34,629 bases of DNA from assembly GCA_034659475.1 (NCBI GenBank), contig JAYEHK010000150.1, positions 1 through 34,629 on the forward strand. The letters run 5' to 3'. The notes under the pieces were generated by a model. That model searched no databases, was not told where the DNA came from, and saw nothing but the letters and a program-made list of their open reading frames with translations. A program made the translations under genes and the position numbers. Position 1 is the first letter of the stretch, and the number at the start of each line of letters is the position of its first letter. Shown here piece after piece: positions 7,370 to 15,741 of this stretch. Origin of the DNA: JAYEHK01 sp034659475 (lineage in GTDB: Bacteria; Bacillota; Syntrophomonadia; Syntrophomonadales; Syntrophomonadaceae).

Positions 7370-7846
7370 ATGGTTTTAAAATCTGAAAAAGGTGCTGCAA
7401 TGGTAATGGTGATTCTGGTTGGACTGGTAGCTACTGTGCTCGGTACTAGTTTGTTTCATGTCAGTAAAACAAACGCTGCACATGTGCAAAGAAATGCGGA
7501 CCAAATCCAGGCGAATTATTTTGCACGATCAGGCGTTGATATTGCCATCGGTATGATCAACAACGGTTTTGCACCAGAGATCAATCAGGAGGAAGTCTAT
7601 TACGGAACACTTGATAGTCCTTTCGTACAGGATGAGACAAACGATTATACCATTAAATTTGGAATTACCCTGGATGAAAATAATCATTATATCATCAATT
7701 CTCTGGGTGTTGTCAGAAGAGGAACCCAGGCAGGCAGTGAGGCACAGAGTGCTGAAAGTGCATTACAATTTAGTTTCACCCCTGATGGTGAGTGCTGGTG
7801 GTGGAACCAGCAATTCAGGAGGTGGGCAGCCACCTACTCTGGATAA
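7370..7846 (+). CDS. PilX-like pilus assembly protein, N-terminal part (frameshifted gene)
   Basis: AGGAGG precedes ATG 7370. The first ~140 residues carry EKGAAMVMVILVGLVATVLG (hydrophobic helix after a short basic leader) and QANYFARSGVDIAIGMI, the typical PilX N-terminal layout. At about 7784-7795 the frame leaves sensible sequence (it runs into CWWWNQQF and stops at 7846). The continuation is found one base over in the frame ending at 8894. The two pieces together would give a ~507-aa PilX protein with a large C-terminal domain. The cause may be a one-base sequencing or assembly error, true gene decay, or much less likely programmed frameshifting. Confidence 0.65.
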   Translation: MVLKSEKGAAMVMVILVGLVATVLGTSLFHVSKTNAAHVQRNADQIQANYFARSGVDIAIGMINNGFAPEINQEEVYYGTLDSPFVQDETNDYTIKFGITLDENNHYIINSLGVVRRGTQAGSEAQSAESALQFSFTPDGECWWWNQQFRRWAATYSG

Positions 7847-8894
7847 GATCTTTGCTGTTGGTATTAACGATGAAGATGGCAAAGTCATTGAACTCTTTGG
7901 CAGTTCCACAATTTATGGAGATACCTGTACGAACTCCACTGCTGCTGGCAGCGTTTACTTTGCATCCTCAACCAGGATTAGAAATGGTGATCTGTATATT
8001 GGTCCGGGTGGAGACGGAGAAGAGGTTGCCATCTCGAGAAATTGGAGAGGAGTAAGTCGAAATATACCCGATGGGGAGATCAAGAACCTGGTTTCAATTC
8101 AAACTTTTTCTCTTCCGATTTATCCTTCCTTTCCAGATTTGCCCTACCGGGGTACGTTGGATGCTGGTTGGTACCCTATTCCGGAAGGAGGTCACAGGAT
8201 TAGCGAAGATGGTAGTTATTCCAATATCAATGTTAGCAAGCAATTAACAATAGACATCGGTGATGATGACCGGGTAATCTGTGCTGACAGCTTAAATGTT
8301 ACAGGTCATGCACTTATCGTTTTAAACCGAAGTGGTTCGGGAAAACTCCTGTTATATGTCGCCGACACCTTTAATCTAACCGGTGACAGCAGTCTCAATG
8401 ACAGTGGAGACTGCAACGCTCTTATTATGTTCTATTCGGGAGATGAATCATTTAACTTACTGGGTGATACTGATTTTAATGGTTCAGTATTTGTTCAGAA
8501 TGCAGACGTTCAAATTGGCGGATCATCAGGATTTACTGGCAATCTTGTTTCCGGTGGAAATGCTATAAATATTTCAGGCAATGTTAAAGTCAACATTAAT
8601 GGTAATGGCAGTGGTAACGGCTACTGTAATGGCAATGGTAATAGTAACAGCAATGGTAACGGTAACAACAACGGCACTTGCAGCTCCAACATCGGATCTA
8701 TTTATGCCCCCAACGCCTCGTTACTACTTAGCGGCAGCAGTGAAATTTATGGCTCAGTCATTGTGCATGATATGGAACTAATTGGTAATGCCGGCATTCA
8801 CCATCTGGATTCAATAGATATGTCTTTCTTCAATCTTCTCGGCTGGAATACGAGTTCGGTGTCTGGTTCCCAAGGAACATGGGTGAGATTATGA
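7785..8894 (+). CDS. C-terminal part of the frameshifted PilX-like protein (polymer/beta-helix-like domain)
   Basis: Continuing from the N-terminal piece in the +1 frame, this part begins VSAGGGTSNSGGGQP (linker) and continues with LDKIFAVGINDEDGKVIELFGSSTIYGD, then repeated short beta-type stretches (for example GSVFVQNADVQIGGSSGFTGNLVSG) resembling the right-handed beta-helix C-terminal domains found on PilX-like proteins (DUF7305 type, from memory). A low-complexity Asn/Gly/Ser stretch lies at about 8596-8690. It has no ribosome site of its own at 7785, so it is unlikely to be made independently. The stop overlaps the start of the next gene (ATGA at 8891). Confidence 0.65.
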   Translation: MVSAGGGTSNSGGGQPPTLDKIFAVGINDEDGKVIELFGSSTIYGDTCTNSTAAGSVYFASSTRIRNGDLYIGPGGDGEEVAISRNWRGVSRNIPDGEIKNLVSIQTFSLPIYPSFPDLPYRGTLDAGWYPIPEGGHRISEDGSYSNINVSKQLTIDIGDDDRVICADSLNVTGHALIVLNRSGSGKLLLYVADTFNLTGDSSLNDSGDCNALIMFYSGDESFNLLGDTDFNGSVFVQNADVQIGGSSGFTGNLVSGGNAINISGNVKVNINGNGSGNGYCNGNGNSNSNGNGNNNGTCSSNIGSIYAPNASLLLSGSSEIYGSVIVHDMELIGNAGIHHLDSIDMSFFNLLGWNTSSVSGSQGTWVRL

Positions 8895-9319
8895 GAAGTA
8901 TCAAAACCTATGCAGGTTCAGAAGAAGGGGTTACTCTAATTGAAGTTCTAGTTTCACTTGTCATATTATCTATGTTTGTTGTTGTACTTTCACAGGTTAT
9001 GGGGGTCAGTGTCACCCAGGTTTTCTCTAGTGGTGAACGAGCTAAAGCTGTTGCTCTGGCCGAGAAAAAGACAGAGCGAATATATGCTATCGCTGTACAA
9101 ACTGAAACACTGGATGAATTGTACTCGGCAGATGAATATTCATCTATGGCAGACCGTCTTACTTATGATGAAACCCTTGATTATAAGTTCTGCCTGGTTG
9201 AGTCAACCAAGTCTGTGGAGGGGCAAGACGATATAGAAGGCACTGACGTTACTGTCGTCACCTTCTATAATAATGGGCAATCTTACGTTGAAATTACTAC
9301 TTTCCTTGATATGCGATGA
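8891..9319 (+). CDS. PilV-like minor pilin (second operon)
   Basis: This 142-aa prepilin carries EEGVTLIEVLVSLVILSMFVV near residues 11-31: cleavage after Gly, Glu at +5, then the hydrophobic helix. The SSGERAKAVALAEKKTERIYAIA helix follows, typical of PilV/GspI-like pseudopilins. ATG 8891 overlaps the stop of the PilX-like frame as ATGA, with GGTGAG just upstream. An in-frame ATG at 8879 would add four residues. It overlaps the next gene by 4 nt. Confidence 0.75.
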   Translation: MRSIKTYAGSEEGVTLIEVLVSLVILSMFVVVLSQVMGVSVTQVFSSGERAKAVALAEKKTERIYAIAVQTETLDELYSADEYSSMADRLTYDETLDYKFCLVESTKSVEGQDDIEGTDVTVVTFYNNGQSYVEITTFLDMR

Positions 9320-9870
9320 ACCCAATGTCAAAGTTACCTAACCATAACAAAGGCTTTACCCTTATTGAACTACTGATCGCCCTGGCCCTGGTAACACTTG
9401 TTACATCATTAACGTTTTCCTACTATTCCTTTCAGAGTAAAACATTTGAAGTTACCAATACCCAAACACAACTGCAAACAGCAACACGTTTTGCCAGGGA
9501 GATCATTGAAACCAAGGTTAAATACGCCCAGTCCATTGAAATCTTGAGTGAAATACCTCAACAGGAAGATTTATCTGATGATCAAGAAGCAATTTTTGTT
9601 GATGCAAACGGAATTATCGTTTATTTAACAAAAACTGCTTCCAAAAACCTTCTGGGGAATTCGTTTAACGATGTTGATATGTGTTTATGCTTTTACAAGG
9701 CAACCGATGCAGAAGTTACCGATAATCTGTTAGGATTCAATGTCAAAAGTGTAATTGACAATGATGAATACACTCTAGAATCCCAGGTCTACTTGATCAA
9801 TCATCCCGGCATTAATGATGCCCCTATTCCTGACCCTGACAATAGCAATGCCATTAGCTTTGTTCCATAA
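9316..9870 (+). CDS. PilW/GspJ-like minor pilin (second operon)
   Basis: This 184-aa protein starts with a 12-residue leader and KGFTLIELLIALALVTLVTS, a clean prepilin site. The TQLQTATRFAREIIE segment that follows is typical of PilW/GspJ-type minor pilins. ATG 9316 overlaps the previous stop (ATGA). It is the last gene of the operon; the neighbour at 9971 is convergent. Unlike its paralogue at 2172-3767, it has no propeller extension. Confidence 0.78.
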   Translation: MNPMSKLPNHNKGFTLIELLIALALVTLVTSLTFSYYSFQSKTFEVTNTQTQLQTATRFAREIIETKVKYAQSIEILSEIPQQEDLSDDQEAIFVDANGIIVYLTKTASKNLLGNSFNDVDMCLCFYKATDAEVTDNLLGFNVKSVIDNDEYTLESQVYLINHPGINDAPIPDPDNSNAISFVP

Positions 9871-9970
9871 GAACTCGCTCCCTGACACCAACGTATTCTT
9901 ATTGGTAGTTATGTCTTACGTATATGGAGGGATATCTCCACAATGATTCAAACGATTAACATGCGCACCA

Positions 9971-11869
9971 TTATTCTTCAGGATACAACCCTACGTATCT
10001 GTCATCCTGCCAGTATCCCCACTGGGAGGTTCCGTTTGTCCAGAAGTAGGTTCCCTGTCCGGTCATCATATCGTCTTCCCATTGGCCTACATACCTAGCA
10101 CCGGTTGCCCAGTAATAGGTACCCAAACCGCTGAATGCCAGACTGGAAAATTCGCCTTCATATCTTTCTCCATTAGGAAATGTGTAGATTCCCAGTCCAT
10201 TAGCATCTCCCCCGCTCATCTGTCCGGTGTATTGTTCTCCGTAAGGCCATATAATCGTGCCATACCCCTGGGCTTCATCGTTGACGAATTCGCCAATATA
10301 TTTTACATCATTGGACCAGGTAAACACGCCATCGCCATTGCGCTTGTTATAACGAAAATCACCCACATATTCCTCGCCCGTCGGCCATGTATAGGTCCCA
10401 TGCCCGTGGAACATATTGAAGCGAAATTCACCCTCATACACATTCCCGTCCTGATATTCAAGACGTCCCTGCCCATTAAACAGGTTGTTGTCCCAGTTTC
10501 CTTCATAGATTGTTCCATCCGGAAATTCAATACGTCCATAGCCATTTGCCTTGTTGTTCACGATTTGCCCATGAAATTCACTTGTATCCGGCCATTTAAT
10601 AGTCCCTTTCAGCACTGCATCATCTTTGGTCTCACCTGCTTCCCAGTCACTATCATGGAAGCTCAGTTTCATCAAAAAGGCATTGTTGCCTCCTGGCGAG
10701 CCAACATTTTTCATTCCGCCGATAATATATCCGTTATAGGTCGTAAACTCCCCCCAGAAGGTCGTATCCGGGCCTATATTCCCAAAGGTTTTATCCTGCA
10801 GAACATTACCGGATGCATCGGTCTTAATCAGGTACGTCCCTGAAGTGGATAATCCATAGGCATAGGTATTGCCCAGAACGATGAACTTGCCATCACTCAT
10901 TTCCTGTACAGACAGTCCATTATTATCTGTGTTTAATCCATAGGTCTTATCCCAGATTTTACTGCCCTGTTCATCAATGCGAACCAAATAAATATCTGTA
11001 CCTCCAGTAGATTGGGTATATTGATACCCCAGCACCAGATAATCATCTTTGGATGTTTGTATCAGGGTATTCCCGCTGTCCGTCCCGGTTCCGCCAAAGG
11101 TTTGTTTCCACACCAGACTTCCGTGTGCATCGGTTTTCACCACAAAAACATCCCGTCCGCCAGCACCATAAGAATCTGAATAACCCGTTAGAAGATAACC
11201 GCGGTCTTTGGTCTGAATAACACGGCTCACACCGTCTGAACCTGTACCTCCGTAGGTTTTTTGCCAGACTAGTACGCCATCCTCATTGAGGTTCGCCAAA
11301 TAGGCATCTCGCCCTCCAGCACCAAAGGAATCTGTATACCCGGAAACGATGAAACTACCGTCCTTTGTCTGCCTGACACAACTAGCTTCCTCGAATTTCT
11401 TTCCGCCCAATTCCCGATCCCATTTCTCTTTTCCGTTGGCATCAACCTTCACGACATAGATGTTGCGCTCATCTTCATACTTTTCTTTGGTATACCCGGC
11501 CAGTATGTAACCTCCATCTTTCGTCTGTTCCACCCAGTTAGCTGAATCGTCCCCACTTCCGCCGTAGGTTTTTTTCCATTCCATCTCACCCTGCAGATCG
11601 GTTTTTACCAGGAACATATCTCGCTGTCCCTCTCCATAGGAATAGGTGTAACCAGCAAATATATAACCCCCGTCTGCTGTCTGATGAACACACTGAATGG
11701 ATTCAGCTCCGTTCCCTCCATAGTCTTTGCTCCAAAGGATATCAAGAGATTCCCCTGCAGATGCCGGCAAAACCCATATACTAAGGAAGAACAATGCCAG
11801 CACAAATGCAGTCAGCCTGGATGTCTTATTTTTTCCTGTTGTTTTGTTTACCATGATGGTTACGAACAT
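9971..11869 (-). CDS. Secreted seven-repeat propeller protein with C-terminal MORN repeats
   Basis: This 632-aa protein has an N-terminal signal peptide (basic start, TAFVLALFFLSIWVLPASAG). Residues ~45-410 hold seven ~48-residue repeats of the form VxQTKDGGYILAGYTxSxGxGxRDxxLVKTDxxGxxxWxKTYGG, consistent with a seven-bladed beta-propeller. Residues ~425-625 hold about nine 23-residue MORN repeats such as YEGEFRFNMFHGHGTYTW. GGAAGGA lies 4 nt before ATG 11869. It is 15 nt downstream of a shorter paralogue and in one run with pilO and pilN, which suggests a pilus-associated or surface role. The ligand is unknown and the propeller-MORN pairing is unusual. Confidence 0.8.
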   Translation of the reverse strand: MFVTIMVNKTTGKNKTSRLTAFVLALFFLSIWVLPASAGESLDILWSKDYGGNGAESIQCVHQTADGGYIFAGYTYSYGEGQRDMFLVKTDLQGEMEWKKTYGGSGDDSANWVEQTKDGGYILAGYTKEKYEDERNIYVVKVDANGKEKWDRELGGKKFEEASCVRQTKDGSFIVSGYTDSFGAGGRDAYLANLNEDGVLVWQKTYGGTGSDGVSRVIQTKDRGYLLTGYSDSYGAGGRDVFVVKTDAHGSLVWKQTFGGTGTDSGNTLIQTSKDDYLVLGYQYTQSTGGTDIYLVRIDEQGSKIWDKTYGLNTDNNGLSVQEMSDGKFIVLGNTYAYGLSTSGTYLIKTDASGNVLQDKTFGNIGPDTTFWGEFTTYNGYIIGGMKNVGSPGGNNAFLMKLSFHDSDWEAGETKDDAVLKGTIKWPDTSEFHGQIVNNKANGYGRIEFPDGTIYEGNWDNNLFNGQGRLEYQDGNVYEGEFRFNMFHGHGTYTWPTGEEYVGDFRYNKRNGDGVFTWSNDVKYIGEFVNDEAQGYGTIIWPYGEQYTGQMSGGDANGLGIYTFPNGERYEGEFSSLAFSGLGTYYWATGARYVGQWEDDMMTGQGTYFWTNGTSQWGYWQDDRYVGLYPEE

Positions 11870-11884
11870 TCTATCCTTCCTTTC

Positions 11885-12967
11885 TTATTGATCACGATCA
11901 ATCGCTTTGCTTCTGGAATACTTTTGCTGTGGGACCTCCGGCGGTGGCAACGCATTGTCGTTTTCGGCTTCGCCTTCATCCTGATTTGCTCCTGACAACG
12001 TCAGTGCCATCGCTTCCCCATAAAGGGTCTGTTCACTCACAATGTTTTCCCATAACAAATGTCCGGACGAATTGAGTTTTACCAGACACATCTTCTGCTG
12101 TGCATCCGGTGTATGCGTATATCCAACCACCAGGAATTCACTGGAAGGTGACACCTGTGCAAACGCACCCACATAGCTTTCGCTGCCGCCAATCGCACGT
12201 TCCCAGCTAGCATATCCGGAACCACTGCATTTAACAACGTACATATCCCAGCTCCCGCCGCCAAACGATTTGCTTGTTCCGGTCAGGATAAACCCACCGG
12301 TATTTAATGCCTGTACAGAACAAGCGTAGTCTGCTTGCTCTCCACCGTAGGTCCGTTCAAAAATCCTTTTTCCTTTGCGATCCAATCCGACTGCATAGGC
12401 ATCTGCATCTCCATCGCCTTTTGATTTTGTGTATCCCACTGCGACGTAACGCCCCGTTGCTGTTTCCTGAATAAAACTGCCTTCGTCATCTGCCACTCCG
12501 CCAAAGCATGCATCCCAGGATTTATCTCCCCATTTGTTGAGTTTGAGGACGTACAGATCCCGTCCGCCTGCTCCCTGCGAACCAGTGTAACCGGTCAGTA
12601 TGTAACCATCATCATCTGTCTGTTGAATATGTCGAGCCTCATCGTCCCCACTTCCGCCAAACGTCTTTTCCCATTCTATAACGTTGTCCTTATCTTTTTT
12701 CACAACATGGATATCCTTATTTCCCCCCTCAAAAGAAAGCGTATAAGACAGAATAATCTGTCCCCCGTCGGAGGTTATCTCACGAAAGTCTGCTTCCGGA
12801 ACTGGATTATCTGAATCCTCCTGATCCTGCAGCGTAATACGCTCCGCTGCAGCCAAAACCGGAGTTTCACACATGATCCCAAAGCTCAAGGCCAGTGTTA
12901 TTATAAAAACACTCACTAAGATGATAACATTGCATTTTTTATCAGGCACAGCTTTTTCTATTCCCAT
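11885..12967 (-). CDS. Secreted propeller-repeat protein
   Basis: This 360-aa protein has a single hydrophobic N-terminal segment (NVIILVSVFIITLALSFGIM, signal peptide or anchor). About five repeats related to those of the downstream protein follow (RHIQQTDDDGYILTGYTGSQGAGGRD and similar). The start is ATG 12967, with GGGGAGG 8 nt upstream. The longer frame from 13021 would overlap this site and lacks one. It lacks the MORN tail and has an acidic, low-complexity C-terminus. It lies 37 nt after pilO, so it is probably in the same operon. Confidence 0.75.
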   Translation of the reverse strand: MGIEKAVPDKKCNVIILVSVFIITLALSFGIMCETPVLAAAERITLQDQEDSDNPVPEADFREITSDGGQIILSYTLSFEGGNKDIHVVKKDKDNVIEWEKTFGGSGDDEARHIQQTDDDGYILTGYTGSQGAGGRDLYVLKLNKWGDKSWDACFGGVADDEGSFIQETATGRYVAVGYTKSKGDGDADAYAVGLDRKGKRIFERTYGGEQADYACSVQALNTGGFILTGTSKSFGGGSWDMYVVKCSGSGYASWERAIGGSESYVGAFAQVSPSSEFLVVGYTHTPDAQQKMCLVKLNSSGHLLWENIVSEQTLYGEAMALTLSGANQDEGEAENDNALPPPEVPQQKYSRSKAIDRDQ

Positions 12968-13004
12968 ACAGGTAGCCTCCCCTCGTGTTCTGTACATAAT
13001 ATCT

Positions 13005-13808
13005 TTATAGGCTCTGTTCAATATCTACCACAGGATTCACGGTATCATAGTAGGTCGTAAGCTCTATGCTCATATGCATATTATCAGGATCATATTGGCT
13101 GCTTTCAGGTTCAGCACCTGGTTGGTAATCGTTATAGGTTGTCTGATTAACCGCTCCTGACACCTGCTGCATCATAACACTTTTGGGAATCGGGGATTCC
13201 GGAGGTGGTGTAACGCTTTTATACGTGTACGTATCCTCATTAGAACCTCCTGTTTGCTCATTCTTCTGTTCCCTATTCATGGCTACCGCCTGCACGCTGA
13301 TAATCCGAGGAGCATTTTCAAGCAACAACAGATACTCCAGCAGTTGGTAATAACGACCCGATATATCCAGCATAAAGCTAATATCAGAAGCACCTTTGAT
13401 GGTTCCTTTCATCGTCTTCGTTACCTTATTTTGCGCTGCAAGCAGCTGATCTTCTAAATTGTCACTATCTGATGTATTACTAAAGGAAATAGACTGAAGC
13501 TGCACATCACAATCTTCCGCCATGCCCCCCAACAAGTCCACCATTTCAACCATCTGTCTTTCCCGTGGTACTTTCTCCTCAAGCTCATAATATTTTTTCA
13601 GTTCCTGATCTATGCCCGCAATCCTCTGATTCTTCTCGCCTTCCAACTGCACAGCAAGATCAATTTGGTTTTCAAGTTGCTTTTTTTCAACCTGCAGAGA
13701 TTGCACTTTATCTCCAGCCGGCGAATATACATAACGGTAACCCAAAAAACCGATTAGGAGATAAACAGCGATTAGGATGAGGATTTTTTCACGCCTGGAA
13801 ATGTTCAT
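13005..13808 (-). CDS. pilO: PilO-like type IV pilus inner-membrane alignment protein
   Basis: This 267-aa protein has one N-terminal membrane helix (ILILIAVYLLIGFLGYRYVY, residues 9-28), a coiled coil (~30-80) and a compact C-terminal domain around ISFMLDISGRYYQLLEYLLLLENAPRII, which is the PilO fold. PilO pairs with PilN to form the periplasm/exterior-side alignment complex of the type IV pilus machine. Its start overlaps the pilN stop by 4 nt. The C-terminal ~60 residues are a Gln/Pro/Ser-rich tail longer than usual. Confidence 0.82.
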   Translation of the reverse strand: MNISRREKILILIAVYLLIGFLGYRYVYSPAGDKVQSLQVEKKQLENQIDLAVQLEGEKNQRIAGIDQELKKYYELEEKVPRERQMVEMVDLLGGMAEDCDVQLQSISFSNTSDSDNLEDQLLAAQNKVTKTMKGTIKGASDISFMLDISGRYYQLLEYLLLLENAPRIISVQAVAMNREQKNEQTGGSNEDTYTYKSVTPPPESPIPKSVMMQQVSGAVNQTTYNDYQPGAEPESSQYDPDNMHMSIELTTYYDTVNPVVDIEQSL

Positions 13809-14368
13809 TTTTCGCTCACCTCCAGGTTTACCAGAAGCTGAAAAGATAGTTCTCCAGTTTCTTCGTTCACATCATATTTCAAATCACTAATCTCTCCTGC
13901 AAAAAAGGTTTCTTTTATCCACTTAAGAAAACTCACCATTCCACTGCGTGAAGCAGCCAATCCATTGAGTACAACGTTTCCATCATTCACATCAATATCA
14001 ATGAGCAGAATCCCCGGCACAGACATTTTGCCTATTTCTTCAAACACCACTGCAAAATTACTTTGCTTACTTTCTACATTAGATATGAGATCTTCCCTAG
14101 CTTTAATCTGCTCGACAATTTTTTCTTTCGACACCAATGACCCGGTCTGGGCGTTCGATTGCTGTAGCTCTACTGCAAGGAGCTCGTTAGCGCTTTGAAG
14201 ATCAGCAATCTGTGCCCTTTTGCTCAGGGTAGAAAAAAACAGTCCCCCTACGATCAGAACGCCAATCAAACAGTAAATACTTATTTCAAAGATTATTCGT
14301 TTTCGCGCAATCTGTTTTTCAAATTTATAATTTAATAGATTTATTTGAATTTCGCGTGAACGATTCAT
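13805..14368 (-). CDS. pilN: PilN-like type IV pilus assembly protein
   Basis: This 187-aa protein begins MNRSREIQINLLNYKFEKQ: the INLL motif near the start is the PilM-binding signature of PilN. A membrane helix follows (~27-47), then a coiled coil and a ferredoxin-like domain (~100-187). It is translationally coupled to pilO. No pilM gene lies upstream; instead there is a ~270-bp spacer and a MITE-like element before pilD. The ribosome site GAGGGGG sits in the loop of a 10-bp hairpin whose 3' arm contains the start codon. Confidence 0.82.
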   Translation of the reverse strand: MNRSREIQINLLNYKFEKQIARKRIIFEISIYCLIGVLIVGGLFFSTLSKRAQIADLQSANELLAVELQQSNAQTGSLVSKEKIVEQIKAREDLISNVESKQSNFAVVFEEIGKMSVPGILLIDIDVNDGNVVLNGLAASRSGMVSFLKWIKETFFAGEISDLKYDVNEETGELSFQLLVNLEVSEK

Positions 14369-14394
14369 AGAAACACCCCCTCGATGTTTCTATG
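14366..14394 (-). promoter_or_regulatory. Hairpin enclosing the pilN ribosome site and start codon
   Basis: On the minus strand CATAGAAACA (14394-14385) pairs perfectly with TGTTTCTATG (14375-14366) around the 9-nt loop TCGAGGGGG. The loop is the Shine-Dalgarno and the ATG closes the 3' arm. Folding would hide the start codon, so it may control translation of the pilN operon. It could alternatively be a DNA operator. Confidence 0.55.
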
Positions 14395-14639
14395 AATTAA
14401 ATCCACGGAAAGACAATACACACAACAATTGTCCAACCGTCACTCCTCCTGTGTCACAACTAAAATAAAGTAAATAGATCGTAATCTATTTTCTTATATA
14501 ATTTTTTACATATGTTTTGTTTATTTCAACACTAATTCCTTTTTTCCTCCATTACTTTGGGCACTACAATAAATTTTCAGGAAATTAGTCTTATGAAAAT
14601 TGGTCCAAAAGGCTTATGCTTCCATCAATCAATTGCTTC

Positions 14640-14792
14640 ATTAAAATTTCGTTACTACTCAGCCGTGTTAATCCGTGTCTATTCTTTCCAACTACCAACT
14701 AACCAACTAACCAACTTTATGCCGCATAATCCGTCAACTGCGGAACTTGAGTTATTATTTTGTCAATAGCTGAGTAGTAACAAAATTTCAAT
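14640..14792. mobile_element. MITE-like family A element, copy A2
   Basis: The ends are 24-bp inverted repeats: the core GTTACTACTCAGC (14651-14663) and GCTGAGTAGTAAC (14769-14781) match perfectly, and the matching TTGAAATTTT-like flank extends to 14792. The interior is the short form of family A with two CCAACTAA units. It lies between pilD and pilN, and its right end supplies the last codons and stop of pilD. The rest of the gene-free stretch, 14395-14639, is AT-rich with no feature I can name apart from the possible pilN promoter area. Confidence 0.75.
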
Positions 14793-15519
14793 AAAATAAC
14801 CCCAGATAAAAGCGAAGGAAACTTTCTCCATAAAGAAGAATGAAGTACGCCGCTATCGAAAGAAAAGGTCCAAATCGAACCGCGGTTTTTCGACCAGCGT
14901 TTCCGAAAACCAGCAATCCAATGGCCCATAACCCGCCCATAACTGACGAGAGAACAAACACCAGCAATGCTCCTTTTATCCCCATAAACGCACCAATAAC
15001 TGCGACCAGTTTGACATCTCCACCGCCCATCCCGCCTCGAGAAAGTACCGCAATGAGAAAAAAAACGCCTGCAAAAGCAAGCATGCCGATTATCGAACTT
15101 TTTATTCCTATGGTAAAAAACGAAAACACCAACCCAGCAACCACACCAGGATAGGTAATGACATCTGGAATAATTCCCTCATCAATATCAGTAAATGCGG
15201 TTACAATCAAAATAGTTGTAAAGATACAGCCACCAACAGTCCACAGGGACAGGCCATAGGTTAAGAACACCATGTAAAAACTCAACCCTGTCAGCAATTC
15301 CACCAGCGGATAGCGGGGTGATATTTTTTCTCCACAATAGTGACATTTTCCCCGGAGAAAAAGATAACTAAAAACCGGAACTAAATCAAGCGGTTTTAGT
15401 CCATGTCCGCAGGCAGTACAGTGACTTCCCGGCCAGACGATTGACTCCTCCCTTGGAACCCTGTAAATGACCACATTTAAAAATGACCCAATGAATAGCC
15501 CAATAATAAAAACAAGCAC
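14788..15519 (-). CDS. pilD: Prepilin peptidase / N-methyltransferase
   Basis: This 243-aa A24-family enzyme cleaves prepilin leaders and methylates the new N-terminus in the membrane. It has GSFLNVVIYRVPR near the N-terminus and two CxxC pairs (CTACG and CHYCG) in the cytosolic zinc loop. The catalytic aspartates lie in TDIDEGIIPD and GMGGGDVKLV, and there are about seven or eight membrane helices. The first usable start is GTG 15519, because a stop codon lies two codons upstream. It would process all the prepilins in the window. The C-terminus runs into the terminal repeat of element A2, so the last residues may have been replaced. Confidence 0.92.
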   Translation of the reverse strand: MLVFIIGLFIGSFLNVVIYRVPREESIVWPGSHCTACGHGLKPLDLVPVFSYLFLRGKCHYCGEKISPRYPLVELLTGLSFYMVFLTYGLSLWTVGGCIFTTILIVTAFTDIDEGIIPDVITYPGVVAGLVFSFFTIGIKSSIIGMLAFAGVFFLIAVLSRGGMGGGDVKLVAVIGAFMGIKGALLVFVLSSVMGGLWAIGLLVFGNAGRKTAVRFGPFLSIAAYFILLYGESFLRFYLGLFY

Positions 15520-15741
15520 GTATTATGCACCTGACCTTCTGTCATAATCTATCACTATTTTTTCGGCGTTTTTCCCCTTGCCTCCAGTATTTAATTGTAT
15601 CAGCACCCCTAATATTGTTCAACAGTTCCCCTGCATAGAACTCGTTGAAATTATCATCTATGACTGGATTCAACATGGTATAATATATCGAATCATGCCT
15701 AAAGCATTAAAATTGTTACGCAAACAAAAGGAGAGGCTCAA

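Noticed and set aside
7100..7370. c-di-GMP riboswitch before the second pilin operon
   Set aside because: Such riboswitches often precede pilus genes, but I found none of the conserved GGGCAAACC / GACGCAAAGCC strings here or upstream of the other pilus genes.
10082..10843. 253-aa plus-strand open frame
   Set aside because: It lies wholly opposite the MORN/propeller gene. Its length comes from the repeat structure of that gene, and it has no ribosome site or recognisable domain.
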